Part shown: piece by piece, positions 34,966 through 41,359 of the stretch | How positions within the stretch are numbered: the first letter of the stretch is position 1 | Layout of the letters: each line of letters opens with the position of its first letter | NCBI RefSeq assembly: GCF_014697355.1 | Contig: NZ_JACJRQ010000030.1 | Span: 39,246-103,245, forward strand | Direction of reading: 5' to 3' | Length of the DNA: 64,000 nt | DNA from: Nostoc calcicola FACHB-3891 | GTDB lineage: Bacteria > Cyanobacteriota > Cyanobacteriia > Cyanobacteriales > Nostocaceae | Translations under genes and position numbers: made by a program | Notes under the pieces: generated by a model | Database searches by the model: none | The model's input: the letters and a program-made list of their open reading frames with translations, nothing else | Told to the model about the DNA's origin: nothing

Positions 34966-35026
34966 GCTTTGTCTACATTTGGACAGAAATTAAGTTGCAG
35001 TTTCAAACCCCATCTGTCAGTTTCCC

Positions 35027-35216
35027 TTTGTGTCTTTACCTACAGCAGGGTGGTTTCATCCGAAAAAAGAAAAATACATAAGTCTTGATTTCTCGTTTTG
35101 TGGTATGATTTTTTACACTACTTACATTCCTCTCCCCCGTGGGGGAGAGGCTTTGAAACGCAGTTTTAGTTTTTCTCTGCTTGTATGAAACCACCCTGCT
35201 TTGTGTCTTTACCTAC
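35027..35216. mobile_element. Element with 16-bp inverted ends and 17-bp flanking direct repeats
   Basis: AGCAGGGTGGTTTCAT (35044-35059) and ATGAAACCACCCTGCT (35185-35200) are perfect inverted repeats. They are flanked by TTTGTGTCTTTACCTAC at 35027-35043 and 35200-35216, identical over 17 bases. The inside is AT-rich with one strong hairpin (CCTCTCCCCC/GGGGGAGAGG, 35132-35153) and no gene. It looks like a small non-autonomous element that duplicated its target. Confidence 0.65.
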
Positions 35217-35274
35217 GGGGGAATCAAGGACTGTAGGGGGGTGAAAAATAAGTAAAAAGAGTTTGTAAAATCTC

Positions 35275-35736
35275 GTACTTTGAAAAACGTCACAATCAGT
35301 TATTATAAAAACAGTCGTTGAAAACCCTTGAATAACAAGCGCTACGCGCCGTATTATGTAATACGTCTGCGTGATGAAAACGGTTTGAGGTGTTTACGCT
35401 TTACTTCACGTTCTGGTAAAATTAGGTTTAACAGGAACGGTAATCAACCTGTATAAAAACCTAAATGCTTAACGGCAATCTGTACCTTGACAATTGAAGA
35501 TATGGGGTTCTATTCCATAGTTCTAGTTCCTGCCCAGGAATAGGTAAAATCTTCATGGGGACTAGGCGATCAGAATTTCAATCAAACAAATTTTGGAATC
35601 ATCCAACTACCGAGGGGCACTCGGAAAGTAAACGCTTGAGGAGAGAACCACCTCTGGGTTAGATACCGCAAGGGGTCTAATCTAAGTGGACTCGTTGAAT
35701 CAAGAATCCCCGTCCGCGACGGTCGGGGAGTGTCAA
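35275..35736 (+). mobile_element. IS200/IS605-type right end with guide-RNA-like segment (decayed)
   Basis: The 3' end TTGAATCAAGAATCCCCGTC, stem CCCCG-T-CCG/CGG-T-CGGGG (35708-35728) and closing GGGGAGTGTCAA match the right end of cyanobacterial IS605-type elements, where the reRNA (omega RNA) overlaps the end of tnpB. The preceding ACCACCTCTGGGTTAGATAC and GGGGTCTAATCTAAGTGG (35649-35693) are also typical. No intact tnpB precedes it on this strand; a short plus-strand stretch near 35340-35450 may be its eroded remainder. It is not the end of the minus-strand tnpB at 33932. Confidence 0.6.
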
Positions 35737-35901
35737 ATGAGCGTATGTGTAAGTTCAGCCAATGCTACCTGATTTACTGCTCCCCTTAAACATTCACCAA
35801 ACTACTGGTGAATGAAATACGAATATGCAATATTTGCAACTTTGTTAAATCTGTTTTTCAGCTGAACTAATCGCTCTTTGTTGAAAATTACCCGATCTCA
35901 C

Positions 35902-36186
35902 ATGACTATTTACGTTGGAAATCTCTCCTACCGCGCGACTGAAGCAGACTTAAGAGCAGTGTTTGCAGACTACGGCGAGGTCAAAAGAGTTGTCTTGCCT
36001 ACTGACCGCGAAACAGGGCGTCTGCGGGGCTTTGCCTTTGTTGATATGAATGAAGATGCTCAAGAAGACGCAGCCATCACAGAGTTAGATGGTGCAGAAT
36101 GGATGGGTCGTCAACTGAGAGTTAACAAAGCCAAACCACGAGAGGATAACCCACGAGGTAGCTGGTCGAAAAAACAAGATTTTTAA
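35902..36186 (+). CDS. RRM-type RNA-binding protein
   Basis: 94 residues from the ATG at 35902, which gives the canonical MTIYVGNLSYRATEADL; the frame extends to a TTG at 35878 but those residues are not family-like. One RNA recognition motif: RNP2 IYVGNL (3-8) and RNP1 LRGFAFVDM (about 44-52), then a short tail KAKPREDNPRGSWSKKQDF. Cyanobacterial Rbp proteins of this kind are often cold-induced and bind U/G-rich RNA; some help locate mRNAs at thylakoids. The glycine-rich tail of RbpA-type proteins is missing. Confidence 0.92.
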   Translation: MTIYVGNLSYRATEADLRAVFADYGEVKRVVLPTDRETGRLRGFAFVDMNEDAQEDAAITELDGAEWMGRQLRVNKAKPREDNPRGSWSKKQDF

Positions 36187-36383
36187 TAACAACGACTTTC
36201 TAGTGTAGCAAATTATTTCTGAGTCATGCAAGACCAAGTGGCTGAAATTGACTAGAAACAATTAGGCAAGAAACAACTTGATAGAACTATGTCCGACTAG
36301 TCGCGATCGGTTAAATAAGTATCACGACTAGTCGGTTCTTCTCCAGCTAAAGATCCTATAGCCAACTCAATCAACATGGAAAC
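36187..36383. promoter_or_regulatory. Twin palindromic operator-like sites before the aminotransferase
   Basis: CGACTAGTCG, itself a perfect 10-bp palindrome, occurs at 36294-36303 and 36325-36334. Together with flanking bases they form an 11-bp inverted repeat, CCGACTAGTCG ... CGACTAGTCGG. The centre-to-centre distance is 31 bases, about three helical turns, and the second site lies 49 bases before the ATG. This arrangement suits two dimers of a regulator on the same DNA face. Confidence 0.6.
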
Positions 36384-37553
36384 ATGGAATCCCTAACCTC
36401 TCGTATGCAGGCGATACAATCGCCGATTATTCCTGTGGTTGGGGAACTAATAAAAAATTCTCCTGGGACAATATCTTTAGGACAAGGTGTTGTTTATTAC
36501 AGTCCACCACCTGAAGTAGCAGATTTTTTACTGAAATTCTTCGCCGAACCTCGTAATCATCTATATAAATCAGTTGAAGGAATTCCCCCATTGGTGACAG
36601 CACTTGCAGGAAAATTGCAAGGCTTCAACGGTATTGAAATCAATGGGGAAAACTGCATCGTGGTGACAGCGGGAAGCAATATGGGATTTATGAATGCCAT
36701 TCTTGCAATCACCAACCCAGGCGATGAAATTATTTTGAATACACCCTACTATTTCAACCACGAAATGGCGATCGCAATGGCTGGTTGTCATCCGGTGTTA
36801 GTAGAAACGGATGAAAATTACCAACTGCGAAACGAAGCGATCGCTCAAGCAATTACTCCCAAAACAAAGGCTGTGGTAACTATTTCGCCCAATAATCCCA
36901 CTGGGGTTATCTATAGTGAAGCGACATTACGTCAGATAAATGAAATCTGTAGGACTCACAGCATTTATCACATCAGCGATGAAGCTTATGAATACTTCAC
37001 TTATGACGGTGCAAAACACATCTCACCTGCTGGATTTGCTGGTAGTAACAAGTACACAATTTCTCTGTATAGCCTTTCCAAAGCCTACGGTTTTGCAAGT
37101 TGGCGCATTGGCTACATGGTGATTCCTCAACACTTACTTGTCGCCGTCAAAAAAGTCCAGGATACAATTTTAATTTGTCCACCAGTAATTTCTCAATATG
37201 CAGCCTTAGGAGCATTGCAGGCAAAAAAAGAGTATTTGAAGGAAAATATTGCAGTAATTACCCAAGTACGACAACTAGTAATAGATTCCCTAAATCGTCT
37301 CCAAGGTTTATGTACTATCACACCTGCCAATGGTGCTTTTTATTTTTTCCTGAAAGTTCATACTCAAATGGATGCTTTTGAATTAGTTAAAAGACTCATC
37401 CAAGAATATAAAGTAGCAGTTATTCCAGGTACAACTTTTGGCATAGAGAATGGATGCTATCTACGTGTTGCTTATGGTGCGCTACAACAAGAAACGGCAA
37501 AAGAAGGTATACAAAGATTAGTACAAGGGTTGCAAAATATAGTTAGTAATTAA
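36384..37553 (+). CDS. PLP-dependent aminotransferase, class I/II
   Basis: 389 residues. Fold type I aminotransferase: VTAGSNMGFMNAI (cofactor phosphate loop), SPNNPTGVIYS, DEAYEYFTYDG, and the Schiff-base Lys in SLYSLSKAYGFASWRIGY (about residue 237). C-terminal ATIPGTTFG-like loop VAVIPGTTFGIENGCYLRVAYG binds the substrate carboxylate. It belongs near aspartate/methionine/aromatic aminotransferases; the amino acid used cannot be told. Transcription may be controlled by the paired palindromes just upstream. Confidence 0.88.
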   Translation: MESLTSRMQAIQSPIIPVVGELIKNSPGTISLGQGVVYYSPPPEVADFLLKFFAEPRNHLYKSVEGIPPLVTALAGKLQGFNGIEINGENCIVVTAGSNMGFMNAILAITNPGDEIILNTPYYFNHEMAIAMAGCHPVLVETDENYQLRNEAIAQAITPKTKAVVTISPNNPTGVIYSEATLRQINEICRTHSIYHISDEAYEYFTYDGAKHISPAGFAGSNKYTISLYSLSKAYGFASWRIGYMVIPQHLLVAVKKVQDTILICPPVISQYAALGALQAKKEYLKENIAVITQVRQLVIDSLNRLQGLCTITPANGAFYFFLKVHTQMDAFELVKRLIQEYKVAVIPGTTFGIENGCYLRVAYGALQQETAKEGIQRLVQGLQNIVSN

Positions 37554-37787
37554 TCAATTGTGGGATTTTAAATTTAACATTTTTCCTATAATTCAAAATC
37601 CAAAATTACTGAACTTAGAAGTTGATATTAAACTTACAGCGTATTTTAGGTAAATGAAGTACATGGGTAGGGGCACAGCCATGTTCCCTACGATGGTCTG
37701 TACCTCACCAAGCTACAATATTGTGTATGAAAGCGTTACACTGTATGAGTATAAATATTTTGAGATCAAAAATCCAACTTTGAAAAC
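37554..37787. other. Gap before yjbQ
   Basis: 234 bases. Contains a GGGTAGGGGCACAGCCATG / GTTCCCTACGATGG gap repeat at about 37665-37700. No gene seen; promoter of the next gene not resolved. Confidence 0.4.
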
Positions 37788-38225
37788 ATGCCAATTATTA
37801 ATAAATTAATTGAAATTGAAACAGAACCAAAAATTAATATTCATAACATAACACCGCAAATTCAAGAGTTGATTGCTTCAACATCAATCAAGAATGGACA
37901 AGTTTTAGTATTCTCTCGACACACTACAACAGCTTTGGCTATCAACGAAAATGAAGTCAGATTGCTAGAAGATATAAAAGTTTTCTTGCAGAAATTAGCC
38001 CCTGAATCAGACAGCTATTTACATAATGACTTGCATTTGAGAGATGTTCCAGAGGATGAACCGATTAATGCTCACTCTCACTTAATGGCAATGATGCTCA
38101 CCACTAGTGAAATAATTCCTATTGTGGATGGTAAATTAGCCTTGGGAACCTGGCAATCTGTATTATTTTTTGAGTTGGATGGCCCGCGTAAAAGAACAGT
38201 ATTTGTGCAAATTTCTGGTGAATAA
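37788..38225 (+). CDS. YjbQ family protein (UPF0047)
   Basis: 145 residues with the family's fingerprints: VLVFSRHTTTALAINENE, LHNDLHLRD, NAHSHLMAMMLTTSEIIPIVDGKLALGTWQSVLFFELDGPRKRTVFVQISGE. Metal-coordinating His residues (SRHTT, NAHSHL) are all present. Some members show weak thiamine-phosphate synthase activity, but the cellular role is unknown. Length is standard; the gene stands alone ahead of pyrD. Confidence 0.9.
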   Translation: MPIINKLIEIETEPKINIHNITPQIQELIASTSIKNGQVLVFSRHTTTALAINENEVRLLEDIKVFLQKLAPESDSYLHNDLHLRDVPEDEPINAHSHLMAMMLTTSEIIPIVDGKLALGTWQSVLFFELDGPRKRTVFVQISGE

Positions 38226-38339
38226 TCTAACCTTATACTACAATGCTTGCAGATTATCTCAAATCTAAGAGCATTAGGAACATGACTAAAAAATTCATCA
38301 GTTAAATAGGGTTTTTCAACATATCTTCTATCAAAGTTA

Positions 38340-39482
38340 ATGGATATTTATCAAGTTGGAATTCGTCCACTGTTGTTCAATCTGGTAAAAGCAGATCCAG
38401 AGTGGTTACATCAGCAGACAATTCGCAGTTTTAATTGGCTATCACAAACAGGGACTTATCCTCCTGCTAGTTGGGTAAATCACAGCCTACAAAAATCTTT
38501 GTGTTTGTGCGATTCACGCTTAGAACAAAATTTGTTTGGGCTAAAGTTCCCAAATCCTGTGGGTTTAGCCGCTGGGTTTGACAAAGATGGTGTTGCTGCT
38601 AGGATTTGGCCTAGTCTAGGTTTCGGTTTTGCGGAATTGGGAACTGTAACTTTTCATCCGCAGCCAGGAAATCCTCGTCCCCGATTGTTTCGCTTGCCGT
38701 TGGATAAAGCTGCTCTCAATCGAATGGGCTTTAATAATAATGGCGCTGCGGCAATGGCAGCAAGATTGGCACTAGAAAAACAGGAGTTAACTCGGTCAAT
38801 ACCCATAGGGATAAATTTGGGTAAATCTAAGTTAACTCCTCTAGAAGCAGCTGCACAGGATTATCTTGATAGTTTTCGCTTACTCAAGGATTTGGGAGAT
38901 TATTTTGTTGTTAATGTCTCTTCGCCAAATACACCAGGGTTGCGATCGCTCCAAGATGCTGCCATGCTCAGTGCCATCTTAGAATTATTACAAACAGAAA
39001 ATACTGCACAAAAACCTATTTTTGTCAAGATAGCGCCCGATTTAGAATGGGAAGCGATCGCTGACATCATAACTCTTGCTCAAACCTACCAGTTGGCGGG
39101 AATTATCGCCACTAACACCACTATCCGCCGTGATGGACTCAAAACCCAGGTGATTGAGCAAACTGGCAAATCACCCCAGTTAGAGGCTGGCGGAATTAGT
39201 GGTGAACCATTGCGCGATCGCTCCACTGAGGTAATTCGTTTTATTTGGCAGCAAACTCAAGGACAAATCCCCATTATCGGCGTTGGTGGCATTTTTTCCG
39301 CAGAAGATGCTTGGGAAAAAATTATTGCTGGTGCTAGTTTGATCCAGGTTTATACAGGCTGGATTTATGAAGGTCCATTGATGGTACGCCGGATTCTTAA
39401 AGGTTTGCTTTCCCATTTAGAACAAAGCGGATTAAATTCCATCAGCGAAGCTGTAGGTTTAGAAGTAAAAAGTAAAAACTAA
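38340..39482 (+). CDS. pyrD: Dihydroorotate dehydrogenase (quinone), class 2
   Basis: 380 residues. Converts dihydroorotate to orotate in pyrimidine synthesis and passes electrons to membrane quinone. Seen: amphipathic N-terminal extension (MDIYQVGIRPLLFNLVKADPEWLHQ) that contacts the membrane, NPVGLAAGFDKDG, FAELGTVTFHPQPGNPRPRLFRL, RMGFNNNG, NVSSPNTPGLRSLQ with the class 2 catalytic Ser, FVKIAPDL, and GVGGIFSAEDAWEKIIAGASLIQVYTGWIYEGP. Full length, no anomalies. Confidence 0.95.
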   Translation: MDIYQVGIRPLLFNLVKADPEWLHQQTIRSFNWLSQTGTYPPASWVNHSLQKSLCLCDSRLEQNLFGLKFPNPVGLAAGFDKDGVAARIWPSLGFGFAELGTVTFHPQPGNPRPRLFRLPLDKAALNRMGFNNNGAAAMAARLALEKQELTRSIPIGINLGKSKLTPLEAAAQDYLDSFRLLKDLGDYFVVNVSSPNTPGLRSLQDAAMLSAILELLQTENTAQKPIFVKIAPDLEWEAIADIITLAQTYQLAGIIATNTTIRRDGLKTQVIEQTGKSPQLEAGGISGEPLRDRSTEVIRFIWQQTQGQIPIIGVGGIFSAEDAWEKIIAGASLIQVYTGWIYEGPLMVRRILKGLLSHLEQSGLNSISEAVGLEVKSKN

Positions 39483-39519
39483 AGCTTTAAAGTTCTTTCT
39501 TTTGCCTTTTGCCTTCTTA

Positions 39520-40266
39520 TTATTCGTCCAGTGGGAAAAATTCCTTAGTTTTTTCTGAGTATGACCAGGCGATACCATCGGGGTCTCTGCTGCGACTCCA
39601 CTCAGGAAATTCTGGGTCATTTCGACGTTTATAAACCGTGCTGGAATAGACATTTAGCCGCTTAGCTAATTCAGATTGAATCAGCGAGCCAAAAACTAAT
39701 TGTTTTTCCAGTGTTCGTGTTACTTCGTTATGGGCTGGCTGTGGGAGTGATTCAGTTTCTAGTTCTTCCTCCTGTGGGGTTGGTGGCGGTGGTGCTAAAA
39801 GCAATGGCTGCGCCAACGTCTGCGACGAACGCGCAGTTTTTGTAACTGCTTGAGCAGGAAGTTGTTTGACAGGCTCACTACTGTCCAGAATGTTGCCCAG
39901 AATGCTGCCAGTTATAAAGTAATAATGCTGACTTTCGTCTTCAGAATTTACGATACTAGCGCCAAATTCCTGAGCTTTACTATCTAAGTAGCGTTTTGCG
40001 GTTGTTCCAGGAAAATTACCCCTGATTGCCAAGTCCATTGGCGTCAGTTTGCCCTGATTTTCCCGAACTAACTGATGAAAAAGTGGGTTAACTCGTCGAG
40101 TCCACTGTTGCCATTGATATTCCTGCCAAAGCTTGAAGCCAATTACCAGCACAATTGCTGCCAGTAAAATTCTCCAGGTGGCAACTAGGAAAATAATCAA
40201 AAACGAGAGGGGCAAAAGTATAACGAGAAAAGCCTTACCGTTACCTTCTATGGATTTTTCACTCAT
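39520..40266 (-). CDS. Membrane protein with HTH-like C-terminus, unknown function
   Basis: 248 residues from the ATG at 40266 (a TTG five codons upstream is possible). Two hydrophobic helices fill about 10-50 (FLVILLPLSFLIIFLVATWRILLAAIVLVIGFKLW), a soluble region follows, then a Pro/Glu-rich linker (APPPPTPQEEELETE), and the last 70 residues (LVFGSLIQSELAKRLNVYSSTVYKRRNDPEFPEWSRSRDPDGIAWSY) look like a helix-turn-helix similar to MerR/excisionase folds. The linker includes residues ARSSQTLAQP encoded by a CGTCTGCGACGAACGCGCAG gap-type repeat. A membrane-anchored DNA-binding protein is possible; the upstream TTGGCAAA sites would be natural targets for autoregulation (inference). Confidence 0.7.
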   Translation of the reverse strand: MSEKSIEGNGKAFLVILLPLSFLIIFLVATWRILLAAIVLVIGFKLWQEYQWQQWTRRVNPLFHQLVRENQGKLTPMDLAIRGNFPGTTAKRYLDSKAQEFGASIVNSEDESQHYYFITGSILGNILDSSEPVKQLPAQAVTKTARSSQTLAQPLLLAPPPPTPQEEELETESLPQPAHNEVTRTLEKQLVFGSLIQSELAKRLNVYSSTVYKRRNDPEFPEWSRSRDPDGIAWSYSEKTKEFFPLDE

Positions 40267-40360
40267 GCCGATTTTTGCCAAGTGAATTTTTAAAAATAGT
40301 ATTATTATCTTGGCAAAAATTTGGACGTTTTTTTGTATAGTTTGGCAAATTTGCCGGCAA
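40267..40360. promoter_or_regulatory. Cluster of TTGGCAAA/TTTGCCAA sites
   Basis: TTTTTGCCAAG (40272-40282) and CTTGGCAAAAA (40309-40319) are perfect 11-bp inverted repeats, and GGCAAATTTGCC (40344-40355) is a perfect 12-bp palindrome sharing the same core. A further GCCGGCAAA adjoins it. Three related dyads in 85 bases directly upstream of one gene suggest an operator region. Confidence 0.55.
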
Positions 40361-40531
40361 AAAGTTTCTTTGCTAGGTGTTATAGCCCCTCAAACCCGGC
40401 AAATTGAACGCTGGAAGTGAAAAATACAGCAAAAATTGTTTGTTAGATGAGGTGGGGGGTGGCGATGCCTGTGGCGGGCTACGCCTACGCACTTGCACAC
40501 ACTAATACAAATAAATTAGCTTGCCAAACAC

Positions 40532-40560
40532 TTGACACTAAATACTACATATATTACAAT
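40532..40560 (+). promoter_or_regulatory. Sigma-70-type promoter of the Y RNA array
   Basis: TTGACA (40532-40537), a 17-base spacer, then TACAAT (40555-40560): a perfect -35 and a one-mismatch -10 at ideal spacing. Transcription would begin near 40567, about 37 bases before the first tRNA-like RNA. The next 800 bases contain only RNA elements and then the Ro gene, so one precursor could cover all of them. Confidence 0.7.
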
Positions 40561-40603
40561 AATAATACAAGCTGATGTTCATCAAGGAGTTAGCTTTCGT
40601 AAG

Positions 40604-40731
40604 TAGCGGATAGCTTAAACAACAGAGCGCCCACCTCGCCTGTAAAGGCCGATATATCGAGGGTTATCGCATATAACTAAAACACCCTTGATAAAACTTC
40701 TGGAGATGCAGGTGAAAATCCTGCTCCGCTA
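40604..40731 (+). ncRNA. Y RNA-like tRNA mimic 1 (diverged)
   Basis: Acceptor TAGCGGA/TCCGCTA (7 bp), T-arm GCAGG-TGAAAAT-CCTGC placed directly before the acceptor 3' strand as in tRNA. The D-arm is degenerate (TAGCTTAAACAACAGAGC). The central insert holds GCCT-GTAA-AGGC, then CCGATATATCGAGGGTTATCG, sharing AGGCCGA and GGGTTATCG with copies 2-4. GGCCGA and GUUAUC resemble the conserved Ro-binding strands of Y RNAs. Confidence 0.7.
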
Positions 40732-40740
40732 AACCAAATG

Positions 40741-40795
40741 ATTTTAGATTTTGGATTGAATCTAAAATCCAAAATCCAAAATCCAAAATTTTCAT
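40741..40795. repeat. TCCAAAA heptamer spacer between RNAs 1 and 2
   Basis: ATTTTAGATTTTGGATTGAA followed by TCTAAAATCCAAAATCCAAA: an A/T-rich imperfect hairpin with tandem (AATCCAA) units. Almost the same spacer lies at 40929-40984 and 41113-41177, so the array seems to have grown by duplicating spacer plus RNA units of about 190 bases. Confidence 0.75.
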
Positions 40796-40921
40796 GTGGT
40801 GGATAGCTCAGTGGATAGAGCGCCTAAATATCCTTATTCATCCCTTGCCTGCAAAGGCCGACGAATTGAGGGTTATCGCCTGCCAAGCGGGAGGTCGCGG
40901 GTTCAAATCCCGCTCCACTAC
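40796..40921 (+). ncRNA. Y RNA-like tRNA mimic 2
   Basis: 126 nt. Acceptor TGGTGGA/TCCACTA with an extra G-C pair outside it (G at 40796, C at 40921), D-arm TAGCTCAGTGGATAGAGC, T-arm GCGGG-TTCAAAT-CCCGC. In place of the anticodon arm is an insert of some 70 nt: TCATCCCTT, hairpin GCCT-GCAA-AGGC, CGACGAATTGAGGGTTATCG. ACCA follows the 3' end. No normal anticodon arm can be drawn, so it is not a working tRNA. Confidence 0.85.
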
Positions 40922-40928
40922 ACCAATT

Positions 40929-40984
40929 AATTTTAGATTTTGGATTGAATTTAAAATCTAAAATCCAAAATCCAAAATATTGAT
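40929..40984. repeat. TCCAAAA heptamer spacer between RNAs 2 and 3
   Basis: Same type as 40741-40795, with TTTAGATTTTGGATTGAATT then CTAAAATCCAAAATCCAAAA. Could provide single-stranded sites for processing. Confidence 0.7.
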
Positions 40985-41110
40985 GTGGCGGGTAGCTCAG
41001 TGGTAGAGCGCTAAACATCCTTGTTCACCCCTTGCCTGCAAAGGCCGACGAATTAGGGTTATCGATTAGGGTTCGAGAGGTCGCAGGTTCAAATCCTGCT
41101 CCGCCACCCA
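40985..41110 (+). ncRNA. Y RNA-like tRNA mimic 3 (encodes CCA)
   Basis: Acceptor TGGCGGG/TCCGCCA with outer G-C pair (40985/41107) and genomic CCA at 41108-41110. D-arm TAGCTCAGTGGTAGAGC and T-arm GCAGG-TTCAAAT-CCTGC are perfect. Insert: CATCCTTGTTCACCCCTT, hairpin GCCT-GCAA-AGGC, CGACGAATTAGGGTTATCG, then ATTAGGGTTCGAGAGGTC. The best-formed member of the array. Confidence 0.87.
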
Positions 41111-41112
41111 AA

Positions 41113-41177
41113 ACAATTTTAGATTTTAGATTTTGGATTGAATCTAAAATCCAAAATCCAAAATCCAAAATATTCAT
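41113..41177. repeat. TCCAAAA heptamer spacer between RNAs 3 and 4
   Basis: Longer version of the spacer with one more ATTTTAG unit (TTTTAGATTTTAGATTTTGG) and three TCCAAAA units. Confidence 0.7.
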
Positions 41178-41322
41178 GTGGCAGGTAGCTCAGTGGTAGA
41201 GCGCCGAAAAACATCCTTGTTCACCCCTTGCCTGAAAAGGCCGACGAATTAGGGTTATCGCATTTTAAGCCGGATGTCGCAAGTACCCTACGGGAAGCAA
41301 GCTACAAATCTTGCCCTGCCAC
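41178..41322 (+). ncRNA. Y RNA-like tRNA mimic 4 (T-arm with insertion)
   Basis: 145 nt. Acceptor TGGCAGG/CCTGCCA with outer G-C pair (41178/41322); D-arm TAGCTCAGTGGTAGAGC; hairpin GCCT-GAAA-AGGC, then CGACGAATTAGGGTTATCG. The T-arm contains an extra 18 nt, ACCCTACGGGAAGCAAGC, that duplicates GCAAG: the stem can form from 41279-41283 with a 26-nt loop or from 41297-41301 with an 8-nt loop against CTTGC. The inserted sequence is a known type of Nostoc gap repeat. No CCA follows. Confidence 0.82.
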
Positions 41323-41331
41323 CTTTCATTT

Positions 41332-41359
41332 TTGCCTGCAAAGGCCGGGAGATGAAGCG
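41332..41359 (+). promoter_or_regulatory. Y RNA motif copy overlapping the rsr ribosome site
   Basis: TTGCCTGCAAAGGCCG (41332-41347) repeats exactly the hairpin core of RNAs 2 and 3 and runs straight into GGGAGATGAAGCG before the ATG at 41360. The mRNA leader can thus form GCCT-GCAA-AGGC next to its GGGAG ribosome site. It may let Ro bind its own message, or may simply be a remnant of a fifth unit. Confidence 0.55.

Noticed and set aside
34761..35006. Minus-strand frame of 81 codons
   Set aside because: Antisense to the better supported small gene at 34783-34965.
40824..41018. Minus-strand frame with GAGFEPATSRLAGD
   Set aside because: The phrase GAGFEPATSR is the well-known antisense translation of tRNA T-arm and neighbouring sequence; it confirms tRNA-like DNA and is not a protein gene.
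40796..41110. Ordinary tRNA genes
   Set aside because: Acceptor, D- and T-arms are present but no anticodon arm can be formed; 70-nt inserts share a Y RNA-like core, and the neighbour is the Ro gene.
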